Shown piece by piece: positions 25,626 through 38,969 of a stretch of DNA of 64,000 bases. Position 1 is the first letter of the stretch; every line of letters begins with the position of its first letter. This DNA is from Atopsyche davidsoni. Its lineage: Eukaryota > Arthropoda > Insecta > Trichoptera > Hydrobiosidae. The stretch spans positions 7,192,001 through 7,256,000 of the forward strand of contig JAILWY010000006.1 in assembly GCA_022113835.1 (NCBI GenBank), read 5' to 3'. Below the pieces are notes generated by a model. The model searched no databases. It saw only the letters and a list, made by a program, of their open reading frames with translations, and was not told the DNA's origin. The position numbers were made by a program, and so were the translations under genes.

Positions 25626-27639
25626 TTAAACGCCCGTCACGTCATATCAGAGGCAACACTGTGAGAATTTCAATTAATAATCTCTGTGTTTTTTTAATAT
25701 TTTTTAAAAATATGTCGAATAACGCTGAGTAATTAACATTATACTATTATAGTTTTTTTAAAATTTATATCAATATCTTGTATTTTGATTTCACAGTGTT
25801 GTTTTGATTTTTCAAATTTGTTTTTCTTATCGAAATCAAAGTGTCAATACTCATTTACGCATTTAATTATTTGTGCATTTGCTTTAGTTTACAATTTTTC
25901 ATACAACTCGTATAACTTTTAAGGGTCGGCGGTGGTTAAAAAAAAAACACAACAACAGCGCCAGCACTGTTTTAAAAGGTTAGTAAAAAAAACATATTTA
26001 AATTTTAATACCTTTGTTTTAGAAAATAAGACTTAAATTAAAAAATCTGTATTTTGACGTGATACCTTGTTTTATTATGTAACGTCTGAATTTCAAGATT
26101 GAGATGTGAGATACTTGAACACTAATATTGCGTTGTAAAAAAAAAAACTACTTGTCGAAACCATTTATCGATTCCTTAAGGGTGCTCAATAGCTTGGCAA
26201 TCTTTTGTTATTGTCGCATTCATTTGTTTCTGCAGGTGTTCTTTTGTTCGACTTCTGATTTCAGGGTCGATTTTCATATTCTGAATTTCGCCGGCGCACT
26301 GAGCTTGCGGTGATATATTAGGTTGTTAATTTCCGTAGTGTTTTCGCCATATTGGGTTCGGTTTGTTTTGCTGGCTCGGTGCAGCTGCACTCGGCAGGCT
26401 GTCGTGTTTTTTTTATTTCGTGGGGGAGCTGATGGTTTTGTGATTTATTCCAACTGCTTGTAGCGGTGGGGCACACTGCTATGATTTACGACCGATAAGC
26501 CTTGTAATGGTTTTTATATGAGATTTGATTATTATTGTGTGCACTTGCATACGCTATTGTACACATCAACTATGTTATTAATTTGATTATTTTTTTTATT
26601 TAAAACTAACGAGATCACGCTATATGAAAAATACAAGATTACTATTTAATGAGTTGAAAAAAATTGCTTGCTTATACTCATGAAAAATCAGTAATTTTTT
26701 TTGACTAAATTGAAATGTGTGCGAGCATCATGACGACAGTTTGGGATTCACTTGTCAAGATAGATCTCGAACGGGAGATGTTTCGATAAAGCGTCGACAG
26801 CTTTACCGCTGAGCCAAAAACGAATTAATGTTTATAAATAATTAATTTATCAGTTGACGATGTCAACACAACTTAAATGATACTTGTGCACATTAGAAGA
26901 AGTATTTACATAACATTGGCTATTTTTTTAATGTTATTTTCACAGAAGACAAGTAAGACGTATCGATTTGTTATATAATATTACAGTCCAGAGCATAATT
27001 ATAGAATATTCTCGTTTTGTTCTAATATTGCAATAAAAGTGCATGAGAATGCATAATTTTCTCTTCCTATTTTAGAGAGTATAACTTTTCCGCCATGTCT
27101 GTTCGTTTTCGTAGACTTGTAAAGAACAACCTTTAAAAGTTCTCTTATAATTTTTACCTTTTAAACTTTTACCTTTTGAAAACATGAAACTTTTCGGCGT
27201 AAATAATACATGATTAACTATTTTTTTAAAATAACAGTTTTAATTTCCATTTCAAATATATAAACTGAATTGTAAAAAAGTAAGTTAAACTATTTTTGTT
27301 TGTAAAATAATTAGTCAACATTCATTGACGTATATTCTTATGTATTCGTGCAATAACTAAAGAAGTTGGAATAAAATTTATAAAATAATATATAAAAAAA
27401 TACTCTGAAAAACTATTTAATATAAAGATAACAATAGATTGTCTGGAAAGTTCTTGCAGATTTCGATTGGTGACTTGTTGTAACTTGGCATGTTTGCATA
27501 AACTGAAATATTTAGTAACAAAAAAGTCAAAGTATATATTCTGAAAGGGCGATAGTTTAACTTGTTATGATAATTTGTTGAAAATAAATATATTTGCGCA
27601 AGTTTTTGTTAGTTTTTTTAGCGTGAAAACACAGTGCGT
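25626..27639. other. Downstream of the CpG island; no supported gene
   Basis: A donor-like AAAAGGTTAGT lies at about 25976, and a moderately GC-rich tract at 26150-26520 includes GGTGCAGCTGCACTCGGC (an E-box CAGCTG palindrome). These could belong to an untranslated first exon, but the link is speculative. Confidence 0.35.
26745..26825 (-). other. Degenerate tRNA-like sequence
   Basis: On the minus strand, TGGCTCAGCGGTAAAGC (A-box-like) is followed 40 bases on by CCGTTCGAGATCT (B-box-like). Stems are not maintained. It is likely a tRNA pseudogene or SINE head of a different origin from the Thr-like family. Confidence 0.3.
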
Positions 27640-27814
27640 TTAACCCTTTCCACTCCAAGCATTTTTTTGTATGTTTCCACCAGCTCCCGTACAAAATTTG
27701 ATATTAAGTAAGTAAACATAATTATTTTTTTTTATATTAAATAAAACGATTTTATTAACTTATTATTTTTTATTCTTATTTCTAATATAGTGTACAATAT
27801 AGTTATCCTTGAAA

Positions 27815-28421
27815 TCAATTTTTAAAATTAATATGAGTATGATATTTTTCGAAATATATTCCAGGATGGAGTGATGGTTTTGCCTCGCATGTTTTACAAT
27901 AATACGAGGTTTCTTTTCTTCCACCTTTAATTTTTCTATTGGAACACACGGCACAATCTTTGTGCTTGCCATCTGAGTGCAAATATATAAAATGTGACGT
28001 CCCATCTAATCGTTGCTCTGTGTCAGCTGCGGACGAAATTTTACGAGATGAAATCGGAGCTCTAAAGTCTCCGATCAGCGCCATCAATAATTTTTGCCTG
28101 TAATGTTTATGACTCAGTGGTTTATTTCCATTTTTTATTGCACCTTTGTTATATAATATAAATGAATTTATAATAGAGACTTCCAGTCCCCAAAAAAAAA
28201 ATGTTTTCTCCACCATCTGAGAGTCTTTCTTATAAAACAGTACGACGAAGCATAAATTTATTGTAATTTACAATAACCGTCGGTTTTTTCACTTCTATCA
28301 GTAAGTTCTGTTTGGGTTTATAACTGCGAATATTTCCTCGTTTTCCCCTTGCAGGTTTTCTTTGCACGAAAGCAACTGTTTTGTTTTGTCGCCGCCCGCT
28401 AGCCATCCTGGAACACACCAT
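27815..28421 (-). pseudogene. piggyBac transposase C-terminal pseudogene
   Basis: Reading leftward from 28421, the first frame has KPTVIVNYNKFM, matching the piggyBac DYNxxMGGVD region but without the GGVD part. After a frameshift near 28230 the second frame gives KTFFFWGLEVSIINSFILYN and then the C-terminal zinc-binding segment with CAVC, YYCKTC and a final EKYHT. This Cys/His-rich tail is characteristic of PGBD-type transposases. The catalytic domain is absent. Confidence 0.88.
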
Positions 28422-28574
28422 TTTTTGTTCACGTCAGGTAGTAATACGAAGGGTCCCAACGTTCTAAAATGCTTACACAGTTTGTCAAATAGTATGTATT
28501 TCGTATATGTTTCAACAGAAAATAAAAAAAAAAATTGCCTTAAAAAAAATCAAACCAAAATATATTTCAGGTCC

Positions 28575-28639
28575 AATGTCGAGTGACACTCGACATTGGA
28601 GTTGGTGGAAACCTGCAATGTCGAGTGACACTCGACATT
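28575..28639. repeat. Two direct copies of a subterminal palindrome in piggyBac
   Basis: At 28575-28597 and 28617-28639, arms AATGTCGAGTG and CACTCGACATT flank a single A. The two copies are 42 bases apart, just inside the right terminal repeat and separated by the subterminal repeat. They are likely transposase-binding or excision-related sites (inference). Confidence 0.85.
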
Positions 28640-29479
28640 GGAGTGGAAAGGGTTAATGCAATACTTTAGTTTGAGTTTGAATAGTTATTTTAATTTTTTT
28701 ATTCAGAAATATAATAAATTTATTACTAAGCGAGGAATAACAAAAAAGGTTATTTTGAAATTACTAATCATTAAAAAAAAATATGCGATTTCTTGTTCTT
28801 GAGTAGAAATATTAAGACATAAGACAGTATCTTAGATTTAAGCTCCGGACTATAATGCACTGTAAGTAATCGATATGTTATACTTGTGTTCTGTAATAAT
28901 AATATTTGTTAAAAAAAATCATCTGTAGTTACTTCTTAGAAATTTCCAGTTTATGTCAGTTTGACACAAGTACCATCTTTATTTTTTCATTGAAATTGCA
29001 TTAGAAATTATTAATCACATCATTAATAACTCAAAAAGCCCCCTAAAAAAATAACACCGTCTACGCATAGCAAATGTAATTCAAAAAGAATTGCACAGTT
29101 GAACGTGATAAATACCGCATTAAATAAAGAACAGTGCAGTGAAAGTGATGCGTAGTTTGTGACACGAAATGTGACACAAATGTCAAGCAATGAATTGGAA
29201 GGAAAACGTGAGCAGCGTCTTTTTAAAATTCGAGTATTCAGCCAAACATATAATATGTTCAAACACTATTGCATCGTTCATCGAATACGTCATTCTGTGA
29301 CGGGCCACATTTCTATTAACGAAAATAGTACGCTATCACCTAAGCCACACCTGCATGAAAAATCATGGGATAGCACATACCGTATTGTAATTTTTTTTCG
29401 GCCAGATTTCATGTATATAAAATCTTCAGAATTTAATAAAATACACGGTAAACGAAGGTAGTCGAATTTAGAAAGTCTG

Positions 29480-29645
29480 GAGTCGGGGTCCTCGGCTGGC
29501 AGTTGGCGCAGTCGGTAGTGCTGTAGCTGCTAACAAAGGTCGGCGATCAGCTGCTATCCCGCCATCTCGCAGTCGCCGCCGGGGAGTCATCACCGGGAAC
29601 AAAGGCGGCCGCCGGGAAGGCGAGGACTTCGGGTGGCAACACTGC
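29480..29645. other. GC-rich patch with tRNA-like segment
   Basis: TTGGCGCAGTCGGTAGTGC resembles a tRNA A box, and CTGCTAACAAAGGTCGGCGA resembles an anticodon-to-T-arm stretch, but the arms pair poorly. It is probably a degenerate tRNA or SINE head followed by CpG-rich DNA. It is not a functional tRNA. Confidence 0.3.
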
Positions 29646-30099
29646 GCAAGCCATTGTTTTTGTTTTTAAAAAGGATCTCTCGGCGAGGCGATAACGGATA
29701 GCGGCAATTATTACATGTACGTGAGCATGCGAGGTTCGGCATTGCCCGTAAAAAAAGTATTGTACGATGCGAAAATGTTTTTTTTTTTTTGAAGAAACAT
29801 GTCTGTAAAATAAATAACATTTTTTGAATGTAAAAAAAAAAAAAGCTTAGATCCGGATCGTTGGTTGTGGTTTTTGAATAATAAATAAGCACGTTCAGAT
29901 TATCTCTCGTGAATAATAACGTAGACGATTTTCAATCATAATAAATATACCTGTTGAATCAAGTATACATCTTGTTGTTAAAATAAAAAGGAAGCAATAT
30001 TCATAATACAGCGCACTTATTCTAAAGTATAAAACGGGAGAGAGGCAATTCTTTTGTTCGCTTGAAACTCAACTGCATTCTCAAAGCGATCCGATACGA

Positions 30100-30485
30100 A
30101 AGAGGAAACGACGCATTCAATCCGGAAGTATCTAATTTGAATTAATGCCCCGACGGGCCCGTCGCATACAATCTTTTAAAATTCTAATCATCCCCGCCAC
30201 GCTCGCGGGGGTTGTCATTACCGTGATGGAGTTTCATAGAAAAAAATATTCCCGCCGCCGACAATAAAGAAGAGCCGTGATAAATCATGGCACGAAATGG
30301 CCGCCGTGGCAGCAGGTCTCCGCCAGGCTTTGTGCCGGGCGAGGGGAAATAAGAAAATGCTAAAGTGGATTAGCAGCGAGAAGGGTGCAATGAGTGTGAT
30401 GCAGCGCCGTCCCGGAAGTGATTTAAGAAAATTGTATCTATAAAAAGACCCCCCACTCCCCCCCCGAGATTACTTTGTTCGTGTA
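30100..30485. other. GC-rich block, candidate conserved non-coding DNA
   Basis: The block contains CCCGACGGGCCCGTCGC, CCCCGCCACGCTCGCGGGGG and GGCCGCCGTGGCAGCAGG, with no sustained coding frame. Its composition contrasts strongly with flanking AT-rich DNA. Function is unknown; an enhancer or UTR is possible. Confidence 0.3.
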
Positions 30486-33400
30486 AATAAACTGCAGCCA
30501 CGCGGAGTGATAAAATATCAACGGGTTATAAATTATTACTTTCGGCTGAGAACAGTTTAAGATATGGAAAATACTTTTAACTTATGTATATTATTTTTTT
30601 GGCATCATATTATCATACGTGAACTTTATATTTGAGGTCTTCAGGCTCAAAAAAAGTTCAAATCATAACGCAGTATATATACAAAGGCAGCAAAAACTGA
30701 GGTTTAAAGTTAGTGTTAAGATTATACTAAATAAATATGACTTACAGTATTTTATGCTCCCATTGTTTTTTTAATAAGTATATACCAAACTTTTGTTTTA
30801 TCTACATTTACAAAAAGATAAAACTAATTTTTACATACCGGGATCTCATAATGTCTTAGCGAGGTTTAAGATATTTTTTTATTTAGATACTAACATAAAA
30901 TATTTATTTAAAATCGTATTGTAGATGCATTTCAAACCAAACATTTGAGCATCTATTTTTATTGATAAACAACCTTTTAATATTTATTATTTACAAAAAA
31001 AAATCACTATGGTAGTTGATTTTCAATAGTTATTGTTTGTTGATAATTTGTTGAATAAACAACAGTTAAGGGTCTCATTAAATTGTTAACAGATGTTAAT
31101 AATCGTATGAGTTAGGTAAAGTGGTCTTTGTACTAAAAGTTGGCCGCACTATTGGCATTTATTCTGCCACAACTCCATGCTTGCTATCACAATCGTAAAC
31201 AATTAATTTCACTGCTTTGAACAAATAATTAAATTGTGAACTGTATATTCATTTGATTATGAAAGTGAAAAAGTTAAACATATTGTTCACATGTACTAAG
31301 TTACAAAAGTTTGGTATATTTAATCGTTTGATAAATTATAAATATAAGGTACGTCAATACATCGTTTTCCGTTTAATATGAAAAGTTGAAAATACGTTTT
31401 TAAATTAGCTGCAATTTCCAATGAAACTACCCCCTTTCCATTTAGGGTCCGGGAGGGTAAGGGGTGAGTAAGGGGTGGTAGAGGGTGTCACCATAAACAC
31501 GGGGCAGGGGTGAGTGGCCGCAGACGGTGGACATAATGTTTTATGTGCATGGAAATGTGCAAGCCTTCCGTCTCTGACATATTACGCCACAGACCATCCC
31601 TCATCCTCGCCTTATGGTATCTCGTGACGTTTAATTTTATGTAAATGAGCTCACACGCATAGATCATGCTTAAGAGTATCTTCATCCAGATGAAATATTA
31701 AGACGGAAAACCACACGATTTATATCATACAATTGACAAAACTCGCTGTCAAATTATGTAGTAACTATCTAAAATTGTAAATAATCGTTTAAAATTACCA
31801 GAAATTACAGGAAGTCACTAAAACAGATTTCCGTTAATTTTATTTTGATAACAAACCAAGACGTAGAAAACCAAAATACAACATGAATTATCTCTAAGTG
31901 ATAATGACTTTTTAAAGATATTTATAAGACGTATATAAAAAGGCTTGATATAATTTTATAAAAACACGACTGTTAATATACTATAATTTGAAAAAAAATA
32001 TGCATAAATAGTTAACGAAATAAGCTTGATTATTTTATTGTGTCAAATATATATTTTTAAATACCTTTATTTGCTACGCAGCCAATTTACAATAACAAAA
32101 AAACGACTTAAGTTTGTATTAGTATTAAGTTAAAATTGTATAATGTATTTATTAAAAATTTAAAATGGTACTTGCATCGCGTTTATAACAAACAAAAATT
32201 TAATAGTAATTTGATATATTTTTGTTGACATATCATATTGCTTTAGAATCACCAATATCAGATTTTATTAAGAAAACAAAGAGGCTTTCGTCTATAAATA
32301 CAAAGAAAAGCAATAATTGAATTCTTTAATGGCGTGTACAACCAGATGTGTAATATTTATTTGGGATTATTTCGAATTTCAGAACTCGTGAAATTTCATT
32401 ATTTTTTTATTAAAAAAAATCTTCTAATACACTCAAAAATAAATCACAAAGATGTGAAATATTAGACTTTATTGTTTTCTTATATATTTGAAAATAAGTA
32501 TTATGTGAAATTTTCCACCATGTAGCTGTTAATTATTTTAGCTGTTGATGATAATCAAAAATATTTAACGCTTAGAAAATCTATCAATCTTTTCACTATG
32601 CTAAAAAAAATTATATAAGCTTTTATGAACTTTTTCTACACCCAGACTTGGAAACTATGTCGACTTTTTTACTCTACAGAATATATAATAATTTGTTTAA
32701 ATAGGCTTTGAAATGTGTTTTCTGTCTCACAAATAAAATAAAAATATCGTAGCAAATTCGTCTGGATAGTAATGGAAATAAAAAAAAATGGTTACAAAAC
32801 ACAAGTTGGCTCAGTGAAACTCACTTATCCATTACGTTATTTGTTTTTACTTGTTAGTTTGAGTAAAGCCAGCTGAAGGGTTGTTTTTATCAAGGGACAG
32901 ATATGTAGGATTGATGTACTGTGGATGTCAAGGCACGTAGTCAAGGAAAGGAAGAGGGGGTTGCATTAGAAGGGGGTGCAGGAGTCTTTATTATATCCGC
33001 AGTCTTTGGGGGATGCACTGCTGAGGGGCGGAAAAGTTACCGGAGGAAATGTACGGGAAACAGACCACGGAAATTTGAGGGAATATTTGTGTAAACAAGA
33101 ATACGAGCGCATAGTTGGATGAAATTAATGTCTTTTACCTGAAAACTTAGGGGAAGTAAACTTGACTTGCGCGCTATAACATAGTATTGTTTTAAAACTT
33201 AATAATCAAATTAACACATTATATTTCATAGCGTATTATTTTATTTGAATGCGTGGATTATGAACACAAGACCGCTGAGATATCACGTAAGGCGTTTGGG
33301 TGTTCAGGTGTTTTATGGTTCATCAAAACCTAATTTTTTAAGCCCTATTTAATTGTGTAAGCTTTCAAAGTTTTTATTCTACAGGTGGTTTTTGTGAGGT

Positions 33401-34395
33401 CATATTATTTTTAGGGAAAATAAGTACTCAAATATAACAAAATCAAAAACATTCAATTTTGTAATTTATCTTATACAAATATAACGTAATAGAAACATCA
33501 AAAGATGTAACAATTTTCAAAAGTATTATTACTTTGAAGAAATCTGTGTATTTTAAATGTTACTGTCAAAAATTAAAAAAAAAATTGCATACAAAAAATA
33601 AATCACAATACATAACAGTTTAAATCCTACATTTGATAATTATCTCCACAGTATTAACTGTCTCCAGAACATAAATTTCAATAAAATCAGTTTAAAATGT
33701 TTCGTCAAGGCAATTTGGGTTCTGATTCTTTTTCCATCGCCACTCCTCATCGCATCCACGAGGAAGTTGCTGTTAAACGCCCACAGGGTGTTCAAAACTT
33801 ATGTGATCCATAAGAGATATTTAAAATTATAGATGAGTACTTAATAAGAAGTAAAATTATGCACCAAATTAAACATCAACTAATTATACGATCGTAAAAA
33901 ATTAACATTTATTATTTTAACTTTTTGATACAAAATATATTATGTATTTTTTTAGGTAATTTTTTTATGATATTATTTCAAAAATATATTTATTTATTTT
34001 GTCTAGTTAAATGAGATATCATGCTAATAGAAATACATGTACGTTACCACCTAAGCCACACCTTGTAAGCCCCACACCAAAATAACGTATTATAACTATA
34101 GCCCTATGAAGTTTTATAAATTTACTAAAATATTTTTTTTTTTGTATTTTAAAATTGCAAAATTGTTTTTTTTTTGGTAATCATTGTTTTTTTAAACCTT
34201 TTAAGATAAAAATGAAATATTAAAAAAAAAAAAATAAGTATTATTATATATAAGCGTGAACCACTGTGGCAACTCAACGAAGATTCCATAAAGATAAATA
34301 TAGGCCCGTTGGAAGAGTAAACGGGGCCCATTACTTGAAGAGGGTGTCGGCGTATCTTCGAAACGTCAGCAGTGAGACAGGCGAGCGAGCGGGCA

Positions 34396-34438
34396 GGGGG
34401 GGCCATGGGGGGGCCAGGGGGGGCCAGGGGGGGCCATT
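34396..34438 (+). repeat. G-tract minisatellite with quadruplex potential
   Basis: Four runs of seven G are separated by CCAT or CCA in a GC-rich patch (34300-34640) within AT-rich DNA. The short open frames crossing it are shadows. Confidence 0.9.
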
Positions 34439-34649
34439 ACAGCGACGCCTGTCACAATCATTGTCAGGATTGGCTCGTATATCCGTCGCGCCCGGCGTTA
34501 AATTTCAAAGTGACGAAGTGTAAAAATAAAAGTGAATTGGAGCCGTTCGAAGGACTTTTCGGTGAATTTATGAATTTCTCTCGATTGGCGTGCTCCAGCC
34601 TTTTCAGGAAGGGATGTTTTCGATGACGTGGCAGGGACGTTCTGCCCAT

Positions 34650-37600
34650 TGAATTGTGTTATTTTATCGGGAATCGCTGGGCTTTGTTGTCATGTTTTTG
34701 TGGCTACGTTTGTCGCGGCTGTGATAAATTTATGATTGAAACGTATTTTTGTTGAGATTAAATTCATTGACAAAACAAACTTTTTGTGAATTTATTTTTA
34801 TTCGTGCAATATTTTTGTAGTCAAAAAAATTTTGAAAAAAGTACCATATTTAATAATGAATCTTATAAATAACTAAACGTTGTTAATTATATAATAATAA
34901 TAAGATTATTTTTATTAGATTAGAAAACTATACTTGAAATTTAAATTGCCTATTTGAGACTTGAGAAATAAAAGAAGTCTTAATGTTCTGAAATGCAACT
35001 TATTAGTGTCAAAATAGAACCGGAGAAGGAATTCAGCTGCTAATGAATCACTTTTTAAGTGGCTAATTATACAATTCCGTATAGCAAAGGTTAATTATCA
35101 ATTGAGTTTACCTTTTAGGAAAGAAAGGCACTTTACGTGTTTATTTTATCGTTTTTATCAATAAATTAAAATATAACGTATTTATATAATTTTTTTGTAG
35201 CTCGTTAAAAATATCTTGTTTGAAATGCAAAAATGTGTCAACTATCCCAGAGTATTTTTAACGTCAAAAACACATGACAATTTACTTACGTCGTATGCAG
35301 CATTATAGGGTGAAATTTTCCGCAATGTCCGGCTTTTAGCGTGTTTGACGTGAAAAATATTTTTTACTCGGCCAGTCGCGCTTTGAAAAACCTTTTATGT
35401 TACTAAATGCACCCTCGACGGAAATGCGTCCGCCAGGCATCAATACAGGATCTATCGAGCTAGACGGTTCGCGTTATTCACTATCTGCAGTTAGTGTATG
35501 CATATGTATGCACGTGCAAGAGAAGCCTGGGATAGTCAATGCAATTAGCTGATTATTGGCAGCAAGGTATATTTGGTGTATTGAATTGACAAAGATGATG
35601 CACACATAGTTTTCAGATCCTGATTACAGAAACCTGTGAATCTATAACATACTCGTATAACAACTTCTGCAAAATTGATTTATTAGGTAATATAAAAACA
35701 TAGTGTCTATATAAAGAAGAAGGTAAGATGTATACAAATATAGCATAGTTTTCATAAATACATTTGAATGGGTCAAAACAATATGAGTGACAGCATTTTT
35801 GTGTAAAAAGTAGTACTGCCTTTTATTGTTCGATTGTAAACGTATAAGCACGATTGAGTTTTGTAAATTATTATATGGATGAAACAGAAACACGATAAAT
35901 GAAAGGGTGTTGAATCAGTGTGATTTAATATATTGAATATTTCCGGATGAATGAATTTGCTAAATTAGATTCAATCATCTCGTCCCGTTTGCAATTCCAA
36001 GAACTGCACCGAGGGCTGTGGGTGTATGAGACCTACTCGTGGGATGCAATTACTTCGGTGGGAAAGGAGTGGTTGTACTCGTACAATAAATTTATAAATT
36101 AATAAAAGGATGTTGCCTTTAGCTGTCTCAAATAGGATATAAAGATTAGACGACTTTTCTTCAACATTTTACATTTCTATCATCACCGATTGTATAATAT
36201 TAAGTTAAAATGATTCTTTTATAGAGCTAATGATTTGAAATGAGCATACTCAATGCCAGATTTTTAATTGATCGTAATAATTAATCATGGCACTGATTTT
36301 ATATAAATGCTGTTCATAAGTTGCTTTAATCTCATGTTTTTTAAAACATCACCAAATGTTTTAAAGTACTTGTTGCTTGCTCATGTACTTGTATGCATGC
36401 AATAAACTGAACAAATATTCGTACTTGTGTGCTATGCTCTAAAGGAGTTGTCACTGTTCATTTTGTAATATAATACGTATTTGGATCGAGAAAAAATTTC
36501 TTTGTGCACTTATTTTTAAAATGATGTTTTTATAATAGTGATACGTAATATTATTTTTTTAACAGATCAGAAATCTCATCCATTAGCATTCCTCGTTCTC
36601 ATTATCTAAAAGCGTCCGACGTGCACGTAGAGACTACCAAAGTCTTGACCTGATTCAGGCCTCGGCGGTTGATTTATCTGCCTTTAGATCCTCGAGGGCG
36701 ATTAAGGGAGGCTGCCGCTCATATCTGCAGCCCCCGGCCTGAGAGCTCTTCCCCCCACGAGCGCTCGTTTGCAGTGGCGCACACAAAGAAACGCCGTAAT
36801 TCTCTCGTCTGCGATCTATGATGAATTACTTAAGTGTTGCTGCATGTTTTTAAATTAATTATTTTTTTTTTAATTTAACGTATTTAAAGCAGGTTTGAAA
36901 AAACATAAAAAAAAACACAGAATCAATTTATTATTGTAATTAAATACAAAACATCTTCAAAATTTAAAAAAAAAAAAACAGAATCGTGTAATATAACTTT
37001 TTGTGCGTGAAATTCTTATAAAATAAAATAAAAGCAAATAAACGGTAGAAAGATGTTTTTGTATACTTTCAGATGTGTATTTTATCAAGAAGATAATATT
37101 TATGATTGTAAAGTATTTGGGAAACGTAAAAACTAATATTGACATAGAAAACCATAAAAACACACGAAACCAATAACCAAAATCTACAGCCTAAATTTAT
37201 TTATTTTTATTGACGTGTAAAAATTGAAAGTTTTTATTAAATATTACTTTTTAAGAATAAATATTGGTTATTATATTCTTGATGTATTAGTATTAAATTA
37301 ATATCCAATTATTGAACTACGGTATTCTTTACGTCTGTTTTTAGCATGTTTTGCGTGGATGAAATAAATTTATTTAATTATTCATTTTTCAAGCAATAAA
37401 CCGTTATTTATAAAACATTAATCCACATGAGCGCTGCTTGTACAAAAACTATGTTAATTTCATAATGTAGGCAAAAAGATGAGGATCTTTACAAAATATA
37501 TTTATAAGTGGCTGTTTATCTCCATAACCGTCGTATTCATAGTCTGAATGGTAGCGCAGTATGAATTTATGGAGTATAAATATAAACTGTAGTATTTAAG

Positions 37601-38531
37601 CTTTCAAAACATGGCTTATGTAAAAATAATCCTTTTTGAAATATAACCAGAAAATAGTATGTAAAAAAACATAAAAATTATTATGATAAAAAAATTTCAT
37701 GATAAGGTTGTTACGCTAATAATTTAACTTTATAAAATAAATAATCGGTAAATAATCAGAATATTAATAATTTGATAGAGCTTTAAAACGTTTTAAAAAT
37801 GTTTTTAATAAATATTTTTCATTAATCGTATTTAATAAATAAAAGAAACATAATACAGTATTGAAGTAAAACATATTTTTTATAACAATTTAGGTTTTTT
37901 TTAAATAAAAAATTGATACTTTTTGAATTGATAGGTAAAATATATTGATTTATGTGGTAGTAGGTGTTGGCAGCCTTTGTTATAAGATATGCTTTGTTTT
38001 TGAATATTGTGTTGCGTTATTAATTAAATTTACTGATTTTGATTTTAATTAAAAGACAATTTAACAGCAAAAAATAAAGTAAATACAACTTTTATAAAAT
38101 TTGAACTGATTTCGCCCGTAGATGCCAAATCAAATAATATAAACGAAAAATGTGGACAAATATTCAATGTAATAATTTTTACAGGGTAGTCATGAAGTAG
38201 TTATTTGTAACAAAAAAGGGCATATATAAATGCTCGAAAAATTGGGGATAGTTAATCGCGGGGTGAAAACATTAGTTCAGCCATCTGATCAACAAAGCTA
38301 CCGTGCAAAAATACACTTTAATCTCTAAATAGCTACTTTGGTTCTTTTCTTTTTTAATTATGATAAGTACCGCGGAACAATGGAGGACCATAAAGCGCCG
38401 GGAATGCCTGAAGATTGTTATCATGGGCCAGAGTCACGGAATACCATCCCGGGCGGCCCATTCAGCATTGATTTAAATACTCACTACCCTGTAAGAAGGG
38501 GATGGTACCGAAGTACAAATTTTAATTAATA
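34650..38531. other. AT-rich DNA without supported genes
   Basis: GC-richer spots lie at 35270-35560 and 36585-36805 (the latter listed separately). Nothing else is recognisable up to the hAT element. Confidence 0.5.
36585..36805. other. GC-rich block, candidate conserved non-coding DNA
   Basis: It runs from GTCCGACGTGCACGTAGAG through CCTCGGCGGTTGATTTATC to GCCCCCGGCCTGAGAGC. No coding frame is supported. It resembles the other isolated GC-rich islands in the window. Confidence 0.3.
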
Positions 38532-38539
38532 ATCCAAAT

Positions 38540-38961
38540 CAGTGGCTCTCAAACTCTTTTGGGCCACGGACCCCCTTTCATAGTCAAAACTTGCCCATGG
38601 ACCCTGGGTGAAAAACTACATAAATTTATATTATAGACTAGTTGGTGCAAGTATCGACTCTATTGCGTTCCTGTATAAACCTGCCTGACTTACCGCAATA
38701 CCTGTTATTACTTGTATTTTATGCACCTGTCTATATTTATATTTTACTTGGGACGTAAAAATCGCTAAAAATGTATTCATTGTTATTTATATTAACTTCC
38801 CTATTAATAAAAATGTGTAACAATTTTTTATTTTATATTAAACCTTGCGCTGACCCCCTGACGTTGTTCAGGGACCCCCAAACGATTTAAATTTTCTAAG
38901 GACCCCCTGAATGATCCCAGGGACCCCATGGGGTCCGTAGGGACCACTTTGAGAAGCACTG
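38540..38961. mobile_element. hAT-type MITE with perfect 8-bp target duplication
   Basis: Ends are CAGTGGCTCTCAAAC at the left and TTTGAGAAGCACTG at the right, with several GGACCCC runs inside both ends. The flanks ATCCAAAT (38532-38539) and ATCCAAAT (38962-38969) are identical. CAGTG/CACTG termini with an 8-bp duplication fit the hAT superfamily. There is no transposase frame in the 422 bp. Confidence 0.9.
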
Positions 38962-38969
38962 ATCCAAAT

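Larger units (their letters stand above)
27644..28652 (-). mobile_element. Internally deleted piggyBac element
   Basis: TTAA occurs on both sides (27640-27643 and 28653-28656). The terminal inverted repeats are CCCTTTCCACTCCAA, and subterminal inverted copies of GTTTCCACCA(G/A)CTCC follow. At 1,009 bp it is much shorter than a typical autonomous piggyBac (over 2 kb, family knowledge). The minus strand keeps only the C-terminal part of the transposase. The element is non-autonomous unless helped in trans. Confidence 0.9.
28657..34295. other. Intergenic DNA without supported genes
   Basis: Besides the GC-rich blocks listed separately, a short repeat with CACCTAAGCCACACCT occurs at 29328-29353 and again at 34038-34062. 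The 100-codon frames at 29159-29461 (plus) and 29590-29892 (minus) show no domain. Confidence 0.45.
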
